From NCBI RefSeq assembly GCF_025822605.1, contig NZ_JACKTY010000051.1:1-64000 (forward strand): DNA of 64,000 bases, written 5' to 3'. Made by a program: the position numbers and the translations under genes. Origin of the DNA: Mycolicibacterium komossense (GTDB lineage Bacteria; Actinomycetota; Actinomycetes; Mycobacteriales; Mycobacteriaceae). The notes under the pieces are model-generated. The model did no database searches and was not told the DNA's origin. It saw only the letters and a program-made list of their open reading frames with translations. Numbering within the stretch: position 1 is the first letter of the stretch; each line of letters opens with the position of its first letter. Of the stretch, positions 33,275-41,616 are shown piece after piece.

Positions 33275-34513
33275 TCAACCCGAGTAGCTGACCTGCAGAT
33301 CCTTGACCCCGTTGATCCAACCGGATCGAAGGCGCTGTGGCTCAGCGACTTTCGTGATATCCGGAAGCTGGTCGGCGAGCTCGTTGAAGATCAGCTTGAT
33401 CTCCATCCTGGCCAGGTTGGCGCCGATGCAGAAGTGTGCACCGTTTCCGCCGAAGGCCAGATGCGGGTTGGGGTCGCGCAGGATATTGAATTGGAACGGC
33501 TTGTCGAACACGGTCTCGTCGTAGTTGGCCGAACTGTAGAACAGGCCGACGCGCTGCCCTTCGCGAATGGCCACCCCGCCGAGTTCGGTGTCGGCCAGCG
33601 CCGTGCGCTGGAAGCAGTGCACCGGCGAAGCCCAACGGACGATCTCGTCCACGGTGGACGCCGGTCGCTCGCGCTTGAAAAGCTCCCACTGGTCCGGGTT
33701 TTCGAGGAAGGCGTTCATCCCGTGCGTCATCGCATTGCGGGTGGTCTCGTTGCCTGCCACGGCCAGGAGAATGACGAAGAAGGCGAACTCGATATCACCC
33801 AGGACAGCTCCGGTTTCTCCGTCGGCCTGGATCAACCGTGTGACGATATCGTCGGCCGGGCAGCGCCTGCGCTCCTCGGCCATGGTGTAGGCGTAGCCCA
33901 TCAGCTCGGCGTTGGCGACCGTCGGATCCGAATCGAAGTCCGGATCATCGGTGTTCATGATGCAGTTGGTCCAGTGAAACAGTTTGGCGCGGTCGGCTTC
34001 CGGTACACCAAGCAGGTCGGCGATGGCCAGCAGCGGCAGGCCGGTCGCGATGTCATCGACGAAATTTCCGCTGCCCTTCGACGCGGCGGCTGCGACGATC
34101 TCGCGGGCAGCGACTGCCAGCTTCTCCTCGAGCGCGGCCACCGAGCGCGGGGTGAACAGCCGCGAGACGATCTTGCGCAGCCGGGTGTGCTCAGGTGCGT
34201 CGTGGTTGATCAGCAGCGCCTTGGTCAGCTCCAGCTGTTCGCTGGTGACGCCGTCCGGCAATCGCATCACCGCACCCTTGCGGTTGGTCGACCACAGGTC
34301 GCTGTTGCGTGAGATGGCTTTGATGTCCTCGTGGCGGCTGATCACCCAGTAGCCGCCGTCGTCGAAGATCGATTCTTCCTGGGCGTTCCACCACACCGGA
34401 GCGGTCTTACGCAGCCGGGCGAACTCGGTGACGGGGATTCCCTGGAGCAGGACATCGGGGTCGGTGAAGTCATAGCCCTGGCCGAATGGACAGGCGTTTT
34501 CGATGGTGGTCAA
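33275..34513 (-). CDS. CYP125-like cytochrome P450
   Basis: A 412-residue P450. The N-terminus ENACPFGQGYDFTDPDVLLQG, then LLINHDAPEHTRLRKIVSRLFTPR, the I-helix LAVAGNETTRNAMTHGM, EIVRWASPVHCFQRTAL and the heme loop FGGNGAHFCIGANLARMEI are close to steroid C26-hydroxylases of the CYP125/142 group. The start is TTG 34513: AGGAGG lies 8 bp upstream and homology begins there; the open frame continues 300 bp into a non-homologous part. It is divergent from purD. A sterol or long-chain substrate is inferred from the family. Confidence 0.87.
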   Translation of the reverse strand: MTTIENACPFGQGYDFTDPDVLLQGIPVTEFARLRKTAPVWWNAQEESIFDDGGYWVISRHEDIKAISRNSDLWSTNRKGAVMRLPDGVTSEQLELTKALLINHDAPEHTRLRKIVSRLFTPRSVAALEEKLAVAAREIVAAAASKGSGNFVDDIATGLPLLAIADLLGVPEADRAKLFHWTNCIMNTDDPDFDSDPTVANAELMGYAYTMAEERRRCPADDIVTRLIQADGETGAVLGDIEFAFFVILLAVAGNETTRNAMTHGMNAFLENPDQWELFKRERPASTVDEIVRWASPVHCFQRTALADTELGGVAIREGQRVGLFYSSANYDETVFDKPFQFNILRDPNPHLAFGGNGAHFCIGANLARMEIKLIFNELADQLPDITKVAEPQRLRSGWINGVKDLQVSYSG

Positions 34514-34557
34514 GACGGATCGCCTCCTGGTGTGATGCGAGACACGTGATGTCACGA

Positions 34558-34584
34558 CCATACACTGAAGAATCATGTGTATGG
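34558..34584. promoter_or_regulatory. Inverted repeat upstream of CYP125-like gene
   Basis: CCATACAC (34558-34565) and GTGTATGG (34577-34584) form a perfect 8 bp inverted repeat with 11 bp spacer in the 134 bp between the P450 and purD starts. Its shape fits a TetR-family operator; the regulator at 32632 is a candidate. Confidence 0.6.
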
Positions 34585-34647
34585 CCAAAGATTCGGAGAG
34601 CAGGTGCTCGATCGGGTGCGGCTGACGGACCGATAGGGTGAGAACTC

Positions 34648-35916
34648 GTGCGCGTCCTCGTGATCGGATCCGGTGCCCGTGAACATGCGCTGCTGCTTGC
34701 CCTGCGGCGCGATCCGCAGATCGAGGCGCTGGCGGTAGCCCCGGGCAATGCCGGCACCGCGTCACTCGCTGAGCAGTACGACGTCGACGTCTCTTCTGGC
34801 GACGCCGTGGTCGCACTGGCCCGCAAGGTGGCTGCCGATCTGGTGATCATCGGTCCCGAGGTGCCGCTGGTACTCGGCGTGGCCGATGCCGTGCGGGCGG
34901 CGGGTATCGCCTGTTTCGGCCCGTCGAAGGACGCCGCCCGCATCGAGGGTTCCAAAGCGTTCGCCAAAGATGTGATGACCGCCGCCGGGGTTCGCACAGC
35001 CACCAGCGAGATCGTCGACAACCCGGCACACCTGGACGCGGCCCTGGACCGGTTCGGTCCCGCCGCCGGCGATCAGGCCTGGGTGGTCAAGGATGACGGA
35101 CTGGCCGCGGGCAAGGGCGTCGTCGTGACACCCGATCGGGACGCTGCCCGTGCCCACGCCGCAGCCTTGCTCGATGGCGGTCATCCGGTTCTGCTCGAAT
35201 CGTTTCTGGACGGTCCGGAGGTCTCGCTGTTCTGTGTGGTAGACGGCGAGACGGTGGTGCCGCTACTGCCGGCGCAGGATTTCAAGCGGGTCGGCGACGG
35301 CGATACCGGACCCAACACCGGCGGAATGGGTGCCTACGCGCCGCTGCCCTGGCTACCGGATGAGATCACCGCGCAGATCGTCAGCGAGATCGTCGAGCCC
35401 GTCGCGGCCGAATTGGTCCGGCGGGGCAGTTCGTTCTCGGGTCTGCTCTACGCCGGTCTGGCGATCACGTCCAAGGGTCCCTCGGTCGTGGAATTCAACT
35501 GCCGCTTCGGTGATCCGGAAACGCAATCGGTGCTAGCCCTGCTGGATTCCCCGCTGGGGCAGCTGCTCAATGCCGCCGCTACCGGCGAGCTCGCCGCCTT
35601 CGAAGAGCTGCGCTGGCGTAACGGGTCGGCCGTCACCGTTGTGGTCGCCGCCGAGAACTACCCCGGCCGTCCTCGGGTTGACGATGTGATCACCGGGTCC
35701 GAAGCCGACGGGATCCTGCACGCCGGTACGACCCGCCGCGAGGACGGTGCCATCGTGTCCGCCGGCGGTCGCGTACTGGCCGTCGTCGGGACCGGCGCCG
35801 ACCTGGCTGCCGCGCGGGCCGACGTGTACTCCAAAGTCGCGTCGATTCGCCTGCCGGGCAGCCATTTCCGCACCGATATCGGCCTCGCTGCCGTAGAGGG
35901 TCGCATCCACCTCTGA
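34648..35916 (+). CDS. purD: Phosphoribosylamine-glycine ligase
   Basis: A 422-residue ATP-grasp enzyme from GTG 34648. The N-terminal domain starts MRVLVIGSGAREHALLLAL; ATP-grasp motifs are KDDGLAAGKGVVV, LLESFLDGPEVSLF, DGDTGPNTGGMGAY and VEFNCRFGDPETQ. Full length. It makes GAR in purine synthesis. Its location after the Rv0768-Rv0771 block matches Rv0772; here two extra genes sit between. Confidence 0.95.
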   Translation: MRVLVIGSGAREHALLLALRRDPQIEALAVAPGNAGTASLAEQYDVDVSSGDAVVALARKVAADLVIIGPEVPLVLGVADAVRAAGIACFGPSKDAARIEGSKAFAKDVMTAAGVRTATSEIVDNPAHLDAALDRFGPAAGDQAWVVKDDGLAAGKGVVVTPDRDAARAHAAALLDGGHPVLLESFLDGPEVSLFCVVDGETVVPLLPAQDFKRVGDGDTGPNTGGMGAYAPLPWLPDEITAQIVSEIVEPVAAELVRRGSSFSGLLYAGLAITSKGPSVVEFNCRFGDPETQSVLALLDSPLGQLLNAAATGELAAFEELRWRNGSAVTVVVAAENYPGRPRVDDVITGSEADGILHAGTTRREDGAIVSAGGRVLAVVGTGADLAAARADVYSKVASIRLPGSHFRTDIGLAAVEGRIHL

Positions 35917-36003
35917 TCGCGGAACGAAACCTTCTGTTCCACAATCAGTTCCGGTATCTGGGTAGTCGATTGCGCACCTCGCGCCGGTATCTGTGCTCCA
36001 GAG

Positions 36004-36825
36004 CTAAAAGACCGTCGCGCCGAGATCGACGGCAATCCGGGAGGCGGTGACCAGTCTCGACTCGTCGCTGGCCAACCAGCTCACTGCGTCGGAGATGTCT
36101 TCCGGCTCGGCGATGAAGTCGGGCAGGAACGGCGTGACCATCGTCATCAGGTTGGGGTTTGCCTCACTGGCCCGGGTCAGCGCGCCCATCATGTCGCCGG
36201 TGCCCATCGGAGTATTCACGGCACCGGGATGCAGGCTGTTGCATCGGATCTTGTGCTGGCCGAGTTCGGCGGCGAAGCCGCGTGCCATGCCGGTGACGGC
36301 GTGCTTGCTGGCGGTGTAGTGAATCATGAACGGCTGCATTTTCAGTCCGGCCGCCGAACTGACCAGGATGATCGACCCGCCGCGGCCACCGTCGATGATC
36401 TTCTGTGCGCCGGCCATCACTGCGTTCCACGTGCCGGTGACGTTGATGTCCATCACGTCTTTGAAGGACTCCGGGGTGATGTGGTTCCAGGCTTGGGGGG
36501 CGGTGATCCCGGCATTGGCGACGATGACATCGAGGCGACCGAACTCGGCCACCCCTTTGTCGACGGCGGCGGTGAGGGCGTCGAGGTCCCTGGTGTCGGC
36601 GACGGTGGCGAGTATGCGGCGACCGGTGGCCTCCACCAGGCGCACGGTCTCGGCCAGGTCCTCGGGCGTAGCCGAGTCGTAGGGAACACTCGGCGGGAGC
36701 GGGCCCGCGATGTCGACGGCGATGATGTCGGCGCCGTCGTTGGCCAACCGAACGGCATGCGCGCGGCCCTGCCCCCGCGCCGCACCGGTGATGAAAACCA
36801 CTCTGCCGGAAAGTCTTCCGCTCAC
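36004..36825 (-). CDS. Mycofactocin-coupled SDR oxidoreductase
   Basis: A 273-residue SDR with the family-typical start VVFITGAARGQGRAHAVRLA and DIIAVDIAGPLP, an insertion at about 45-72 as in mycofactocin-dependent SDRs, NAGITAP, VSSAAGLKMQPFMIHYTASK (Ser, Tyr, Lys) and HPGAVNTPMG. Members keep NAD(H) bound and pass electrons to mycofactocin. It is divergent from the acyl-CoA dehydrogenase at 37050. Substrate unknown, likely an alcohol. Confidence 0.88.
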   Translation of the reverse strand: MSGRLSGRVVFITGAARGQGRAHAVRLANDGADIIAVDIAGPLPPSVPYDSATPEDLAETVRLVEATGRRILATVADTRDLDALTAAVDKGVAEFGRLDVIVANAGITAPQAWNHITPESFKDVMDINVTGTWNAVMAGAQKIIDGGRGGSIILVSSAAGLKMQPFMIHYTASKHAVTGMARGFAAELGQHKIRCNSLHPGAVNTPMGTGDMMGALTRASEANPNLMTMVTPFLPDFIAEPEDISDAVSWLASDESRLVTASRIAVDLGATVF

Positions 36826-36981
36826 ATGCGCTCCTTCACGTTGGTCACCCCAGGTCGGTGGATAGGCTGGTGTGCACGGCGCTCGGCACTCGTCATATCG
36901 AAATGCTCACTGTAATACTGAGGACAACTACCGGTCGCCGGAGAAGCATCCAGTCCCGAACTGGTTAGATGGCCTAGATAT

Positions 36982-37016
36982 CGTGACAGTCGACGCGCAA
37001 TTTGTAAAGTGTCACG
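36982..37016. promoter_or_regulatory. Inverted repeat upstream of acyl-CoA dehydrogenase
   Basis: CGTGACA (36982-36988) and TGTCACG (37010-37016) form a 7 bp inverted repeat with a 21 bp spacer, 33 bp before the acyl-CoA dehydrogenase start and in the shared region with the divergent SDR. Could be an operator; regulator unknown. Confidence 0.4.
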
Positions 37017-37049
37017 CGAAGCGGGCCCTGACGCGAGGAGCATGCCACC

Positions 37050-38237
37050 ATGACCGCCCCCAATGCGGCTGCCGCCGAGGTCGGAGACGAGGACTTCCGG
37101 GAGATCCTCGCCCAGACCCGACATTTCGTCCGGACCGCGGTGGTACCGCGGGAATCCGAGATCCTCGCCGATGACCGTGTTCCCGACGACATCAGGGACG
37201 ACGCCAAGAAGATGGGGCTGTTCGGCTACGCCATCCCGCAGGCGTGGGGTGGACTCGGGCTGAACCTCGTCCAAGATGTCGAGATGGCAATGGAGTTCGG
37301 CTACACCTCATTGGCGTTGAGGTCGATGTTCGGCACCAACAACGGCATCGCAGGTCAGGTGCTGGTCGGCTTCGGTACCGACGAACAGAAGTCCCGCTGG
37401 CTCGAAGGCATCGCCTCGGGTGATGTCGTCGCGTCCTTCGCCCTGACCGAGCCGGGAGCCGGTTCCAACCCGGCGGGCTTGCGGAGCACCGCGGTCCGCG
37501 ACGGCGACAGCTGGGTGCTCAACGGTCAGAAGCAGTACATCACCAACGCGCCGACGGCAGATCTGTTCATCGTCTTCGCCCGGACGCGGCCCGCCGACTC
37601 CGACGGCGCCGGGATCGCGGTGTTCCTGGTCCCCGCCGATGCCGAAGGCGTCGTGGTGGGACCCAAGGACGCGAAGATGGGCCAGGAGGGCGCCTGGACG
37701 GCGGACGTCAGCCTCACCGACGTGCGGGTGCCGGATAGTGCCCTGATCGGCGGGAGCGAAGACATCGGCTATCGGGCCGCGATGACCTCGCTGGCCCGCG
37801 GACGGGTGCACATCGCCGCACTGGCGGTGGGATCGGCGCAGCGCGCGCTCGACGAATCGGTCGCGTACGCGGCGACCGCCACCCAGGGCGGGACACCGAT
37901 CGGGAACTTCCAATTGGTGCAGGCGATGATCGCCGACCAACAGACTCAAGTGATGGCGGGGCAGGCCCTGGTGCGGGAAGCCGCCCGGAAGTGGGTGACC
38001 GAAGAAGACCGACGCATCGCCCCCTCCGCCGCGAAGCTCTTCTGCACCGAGATGGTCGGGCAGGTCGCCGACCTGGCCGTGCAGATCCACGGCGGCGCCG
38101 GCTACATGCGGGGCGTCACCGTCGAGCGGATCTATCGCGAAGTGCGGCTGCTACGACTGTACGAGGGCACCAGTGAGATTCAGCGATTGATCATCGGAGG
38201 CGGCCTCGTCAAGGCGGCCCAGCGGGGAGGTAAATGA
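37050..38237 (+). CDS. Acyl-CoA dehydrogenase
   Basis: A 395-residue flavoprotein. FAD/substrate motifs: ASFALTEPGAGSNPAGLRSTA, YITNAPTADLFIVFA, FQLVQAMIADQQTQ, QIHGGAGYMRG and the C-terminal LLRLYEGTSEIQRLII with the catalytic Glu. ATG 37050 follows GAGGAG. It oxidises acyl-CoA to enoyl-CoA. It overlaps the next SDR by 4 bp, starting a cluster with an SDR, thiolase and a second dehydrogenase. Confidence 0.9.
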   Translation: MTAPNAAAAEVGDEDFREILAQTRHFVRTAVVPRESEILADDRVPDDIRDDAKKMGLFGYAIPQAWGGLGLNLVQDVEMAMEFGYTSLALRSMFGTNNGIAGQVLVGFGTDEQKSRWLEGIASGDVVASFALTEPGAGSNPAGLRSTAVRDGDSWVLNGQKQYITNAPTADLFIVFARTRPADSDGAGIAVFLVPADAEGVVVGPKDAKMGQEGAWTADVSLTDVRVPDSALIGGSEDIGYRAAMTSLARGRVHIAALAVGSAQRALDESVAYAATATQGGTPIGNFQLVQAMIADQQTQVMAGQALVREAARKWVTEEDRRIAPSAAKLFCTEMVGQVADLAVQIHGGAGYMRGVTVERIYREVRLLRLYEGTSEIQRLIIGGGLVKAAQRGGK

Positions 38238-38974
38238 TGCTGCTGCAAGGACAGACTGCGGTCGTGACAGGCGGTGCGCAGGGCTTGGGTCTTGCTATCG
38301 CGCAGCGTTTCATCGTCGAGGGCGCACGGGTGGTGCTCGGTGACCTGGACCTGGCGGCGACCGAAGCTGCTGCCACATCGCTCGGTGGCGACGACGTCGC
38401 CATCGCGGTGCGCTGCGACGTGACGTCCGGCGATGACGTGGAAGCACTTGTCAACACGGCGGTGCACCGCTTCGGCGGTCTGGATGTGATGGTCAACAAC
38501 GCCGGCATCACGCGCGACGCGACGATGCGCAAGATGACCGAGGAACAGTTCGACCAGGTGATCGCCGTGCATCTGAAGGGCACCTGGAACGGGCTGCGCA
38601 AAGCCGCGGTGATCATGCGGGAGGCCAAGAGCGGCAAGATCATCAACATGTCGTCGCTGTCGGGCAAGGTCGGGCTGGTCGGTCAGACCAACTACTCGGC
38701 GGCGAAGGCGGGCATCGTCGGGATGACCAAAGCGGCCGCCAAGGAACTGGCCCACCTCGGGGTGCGGGTGAATGCGATCCAGCCCGGCTTGATCCGCTCG
38801 GCGATGACCGAGGCCATGCCGCAACGGATCTGGGACGAGAAGGTGGCCGAGGTGCCGATGGCCCGTGCCGGTGAGCCGAGCGAGGTGGCCGGCGTCGCGC
38901 TGTTTCTGGCCTCGGACCTGTCGTCCTACATGACGGGGACGGTGATGGAAGTGACCGGCGGGAGATTCATGTGA
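38234..38974 (+). CDS. SDR, 3-oxoacyl reductase/3-hydroxyacyl dehydrogenase-like
   Basis: A 246-residue FabG-like SDR: TGGAQGLGLAIAQRF, GDLDLAA, NNAGITRDATM, INMSSLSGKVGLVGQTNYSAAK and QPGLIRSAMT. It probably interconverts 3-hydroxy- and 3-oxoacyl-CoA for the following thiolase. Coupled to the dehydrogenase before it by ATGATG overlap. Its stop lies in the first copy of the 65 bp repeat. Confidence 0.88.
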   Translation: MMLLQGQTAVVTGGAQGLGLAIAQRFIVEGARVVLGDLDLAATEAAATSLGGDDVAIAVRCDVTSGDDVEALVNTAVHRFGGLDVMVNNAGITRDATMRKMTEEQFDQVIAVHLKGTWNGLRKAAVIMREAKSGKIINMSSLSGKVGLVGQTNYSAAKAGIVGMTKAAAKELAHLGVRVNAIQPGLIRSAMTEAMPQRIWDEKVAEVPMARAGEPSEVAGVALFLASDLSSYMTGTVMEVTGGRFM

Positions 38975-39125
38975 GCAGATCGGGCCCGTGTGAGTCGAGT
39001 GAGCGGAACGAGCGCCAGCGAGAGACGGGAACGAGATGAGCAGATCAGGCCTGCGTGAGTCGAGTGAGCGGAACGAGCGCCAGCGAGAGACGGGAACGAG
39101 ATGAGCAGATCAGGCCTGCGTGAGG
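38971..39125 (+). repeat. 65 bp tandem repeat encoding chained mini-ORFs
   Basis: gagcagatc-type starts occur at 38973, 39038 and 39103, so the period is 65 bp; the first two units are complete and the third continues into the thiolase gene. Units contain gagcggaacgagcgccagcg. Each unit is an ORF of 22 codons (SRSGLRESSERNERQRETGT between start and stop) starting with GTG 38971 or ATG 39036 and ending in a TGA that overlaps the next start. The thiolase begins with the same eight codons (MSRSGLRE). Confidence 0.85.
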
Positions 39126-40333
39126 CGGTGATCTGTGAGCCGGTACGGACGCCTATCGGGCGCTACGGCGGCATGTTCACGTCGCTGACGGCCGTGGAAC
39201 TCGGGGTGACGGCACTGAAGGGTCTACTCGAGCGCACAGCGCTCGACCCCGACGCGATCGACGACGTGATCCTCGGGCACTGCTACCCCAACAGCGAAGC
39301 GCCCGCGATCGGCCGGGTGGTGGCGTTGGACGCGGGTCTGCCGATCACCGTGCCGGGCATGCAGGTCGACCGTCGCTGCGGCTCAGGTCTGCAGGCCGTG
39401 ATCCAGGCGGCGCTTCAGGTGGCCAGTGGGAGCAATGACCTGGTGATCGCCGGCGGTGCTGAAAGCATGAGCAACGTCGCGTTCTATTCAACCGATATGC
39501 GCTGGGGTGGAGCACGTTCCGGTGTCGCGGTGCATGACGGGCTGGCCCGCGGCCGCATCACCTCCGGCGGCAAGGACTATCCGGTGCCCGGCGGCATGCT
39601 GGAGACCGCCGAGAATCTGCGCCGCGAGTATGGCATTTCGCGGGTCGAGCAGGACCAGCTGGCCGTCACCTCGCACCAGCGGGCGGTGGCGGCGCAGAAA
39701 GACGGGATCCTGGCGCAGGAGATCATCCCGGTGACGGTACGCAGCCGATCAGGCGACGACGTGATCTCCCTCGACGAGCATCCCCGTGCCGATACCACGG
39801 TGGAATCCCTCGGCAAGCTCAAGCCCGTTCTTGGCAAAGGTGATCCAGAGGCCACGGTGACGGCGGGCAACGCCAGCGGGCAGAACGACGCCGCGTCGAT
39901 GTGCATCGTCACCACCGCGGAGAAGGCGGCCGAACTCGGCCTGACCCCATTGGTCAAGCTGGTGTCGTGGGGCGTGGCCGGAGTGGCACCCGACATCATG
40001 GGGATCGGGCCGGTACCCGCCACCGATCTCGCGCTGGCCAAAGCCGGCCTGGCGCTCAGCGATATTGACCTGATCGAGCTGAACGAAGCCTTCGCCGCCC
40101 AAGCGCTGGCGGTGATGCGTGAATGGAAATTCGGTGCGGGTGATCGGGACCGGACCAATGTGCACGGCTCGGGTATCTCGCTGGGGCATCCAGTCGGAGC
40201 TACCGGCGGCCGGATGCTCGCCACCTTGGCTCGGGAGTTGCACCGTCGCGGAGGCCGCTACGGGCTGGAGACCATGTGCATCGGCGGCGGCCAAGGTCTG
40301 GCTGCTGTGTTCGAGCGAGTGGGTGGAGAATGA
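39101..40333 (+). CDS. Thiolase (acetyl-CoA acyltransferase)
   Basis: A 410-residue thiolase: nucleophile Cys93 in RRCGSGLQAV, LNEAFAAQALAV, GSGISLGHPVGATGGRML with the catalytic His, and CIGGGQGLA with the second Cys. It cleaves 3-oxoacyl-CoA. The first eight codons are shared with the upstream repeat units and may not belong to the ancestral gene; AVICEPVRTPIGRYGG is where homology starts. It overlaps the next gene (ATGA). Confidence 0.9.
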   Translation: MSRSGLREAVICEPVRTPIGRYGGMFTSLTAVELGVTALKGLLERTALDPDAIDDVILGHCYPNSEAPAIGRVVALDAGLPITVPGMQVDRRCGSGLQAVIQAALQVASGSNDLVIAGGAESMSNVAFYSTDMRWGGARSGVAVHDGLARGRITSGGKDYPVPGGMLETAENLRREYGISRVEQDQLAVTSHQRAVAAQKDGILAQEIIPVTVRSRSGDDVISLDEHPRADTTVESLGKLKPVLGKGDPEATVTAGNASGQNDAASMCIVTTAEKAAELGLTPLVKLVSWGVAGVAPDIMGIGPVPATDLALAKAGLALSDIDLIELNEAFAAQALAVMREWKFGAGDRDRTNVHGSGISLGHPVGATGGRMLATLARELHRRGGRYGLETMCIGGGQGLAAVFERVGGE

Positions 40334-41523
40334 CCAGATTGGCGCAGACTCTGGGTCTATCTGAGATTCAGACCGAAATCCTCTCGGCAGTAAGGCAATT
40401 CGTCGACAAGGAGGTGATCCCGCACGCGCAGGAGTTGGAGCATTCCGACACCTACCCGCAGGCCATCGTCGACGCGATGAAGGAGATGGGCCTCTTCGGG
40501 TTGATGATCCCCGAACAGTACGGCGGCCTCGGTGAGTCGCTGCTGACGTACGCGTTGTGCGTCGAGGAACTGGCCCGCGGCTGGATGAGTGTGTCCGGGG
40601 TGATCAACACGCACTTCATCGTCGCCTACATGATCCGTCAGCACGGCACCGATGCCCAGAAGCAGTACTACCTGCCGAAGATGGCCATCGGTGAGACGCG
40701 CGGCGCGTTCTCGATGTCCGAACCAGAACTGGGCTCTGACGTCGCGGCGATCCGAACCCGTGGTGTCCTCGGCGAAGACGGCAGCTACACCATCACCGGA
40801 CAAAAGATGTGGCTGACCAACGGCGGCAGCTCGACATTGGTCGCCGCCTTGGTGCGCACCGACGAAGGGGCCGACACGCCGCATCGCAACTTGACTGCGT
40901 TCCTGATCGAGAAGCCGGCCGGTTTCGGGGAAGTTCTTCCCGGACTGGTCATTCCGGGCAGGCTCGACAAGATGGGATACAAGGGGATCGACACCACCGA
41001 GTTGATCTTCGACGGCTACCGGGCCAGCGCTGATGACGTGCTCGGTGGCGCGCCGGGGCAGGGTTTCTTTCAGATGATGGACGGTGTCGAGGTCGGCCGC
41101 GTGAACGTCTCGGCCCGCGCCTGCGGTGTGGGTATCCGGGCTTTCGAACTGGCTGCCCGCTACGCGCAGCAGCGGCGCACGTTCGGCAAGCCGATCGCCG
41201 AACATCAGGCCATCGCGTTCCAGCTCGCCGAGATGGCAACCAAAGTTGAGGCGGCGCACCTGATGATGGTCAACGCCGCCCGCCTCAAGGATTCCGGTGA
41301 GCGCAACGACGTCGCCGCCGGCATGGCCAAATACCTGTGCAGTGAGTTCTGCGCCGAAGTCACCCAGCAGAGCTTCCGCATCCACGGCGGGTACGGCTAC
41401 TCAAAGGAGTACGAGATCGAGCGGCTGATGCGCGACGCGCCCTTCCTGCTCATCGGCGAGGGCACCAGCGAAATCCAGAAGAACATCATCAGCAAGCGGC
41501 TGCTCGCCGAGTACCGCATCTGA
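40330..41523 (+). CDS. Acyl-CoA dehydrogenase
   Basis: A 397-residue flavoprotein from ATG 40330, inside the thiolase stop. Motifs: GAFSMSEPELGSDVAAIRT, MWLTNGGSS, RRTFGKPIAEHQAIAFQLAEM, RIHGGYGYSKEYEIERLMRDA and LIGEGTSEIQKN with the catalytic Glu. It shares only family-level similarity with the copy at 37050, so it is not a recent duplicate. Probably acts on a different chain length or branched acyl-CoA in the same pathway. Confidence 0.9.
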   Translation: MTRLAQTLGLSEIQTEILSAVRQFVDKEVIPHAQELEHSDTYPQAIVDAMKEMGLFGLMIPEQYGGLGESLLTYALCVEELARGWMSVSGVINTHFIVAYMIRQHGTDAQKQYYLPKMAIGETRGAFSMSEPELGSDVAAIRTRGVLGEDGSYTITGQKMWLTNGGSSTLVAALVRTDEGADTPHRNLTAFLIEKPAGFGEVLPGLVIPGRLDKMGYKGIDTTELIFDGYRASADDVLGGAPGQGFFQMMDGVEVGRVNVSARACGVGIRAFELAARYAQQRRTFGKPIAEHQAIAFQLAEMATKVEAAHLMMVNAARLKDSGERNDVAAGMAKYLCSEFCAEVTQQSFRIHGGYGYSKEYEIERLMRDAPFLLIGEGTSEIQKNIISKRLLAEYRI

Positions 41524-41616
41524 ACCAAGAGATAGGCAGTTTTCCCAAACTGTTCACAGCTGCGTCGAAATCCTCTAATTTGACGCTTGTCAACAAAATC
41601 GAACTTGGGGGACTGC

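Noticed and set aside
38971..39125. CRISPR-like array
   Set aside because: Units are contiguous 65 bp tandem copies without unique spacers, and no cas genes are present.
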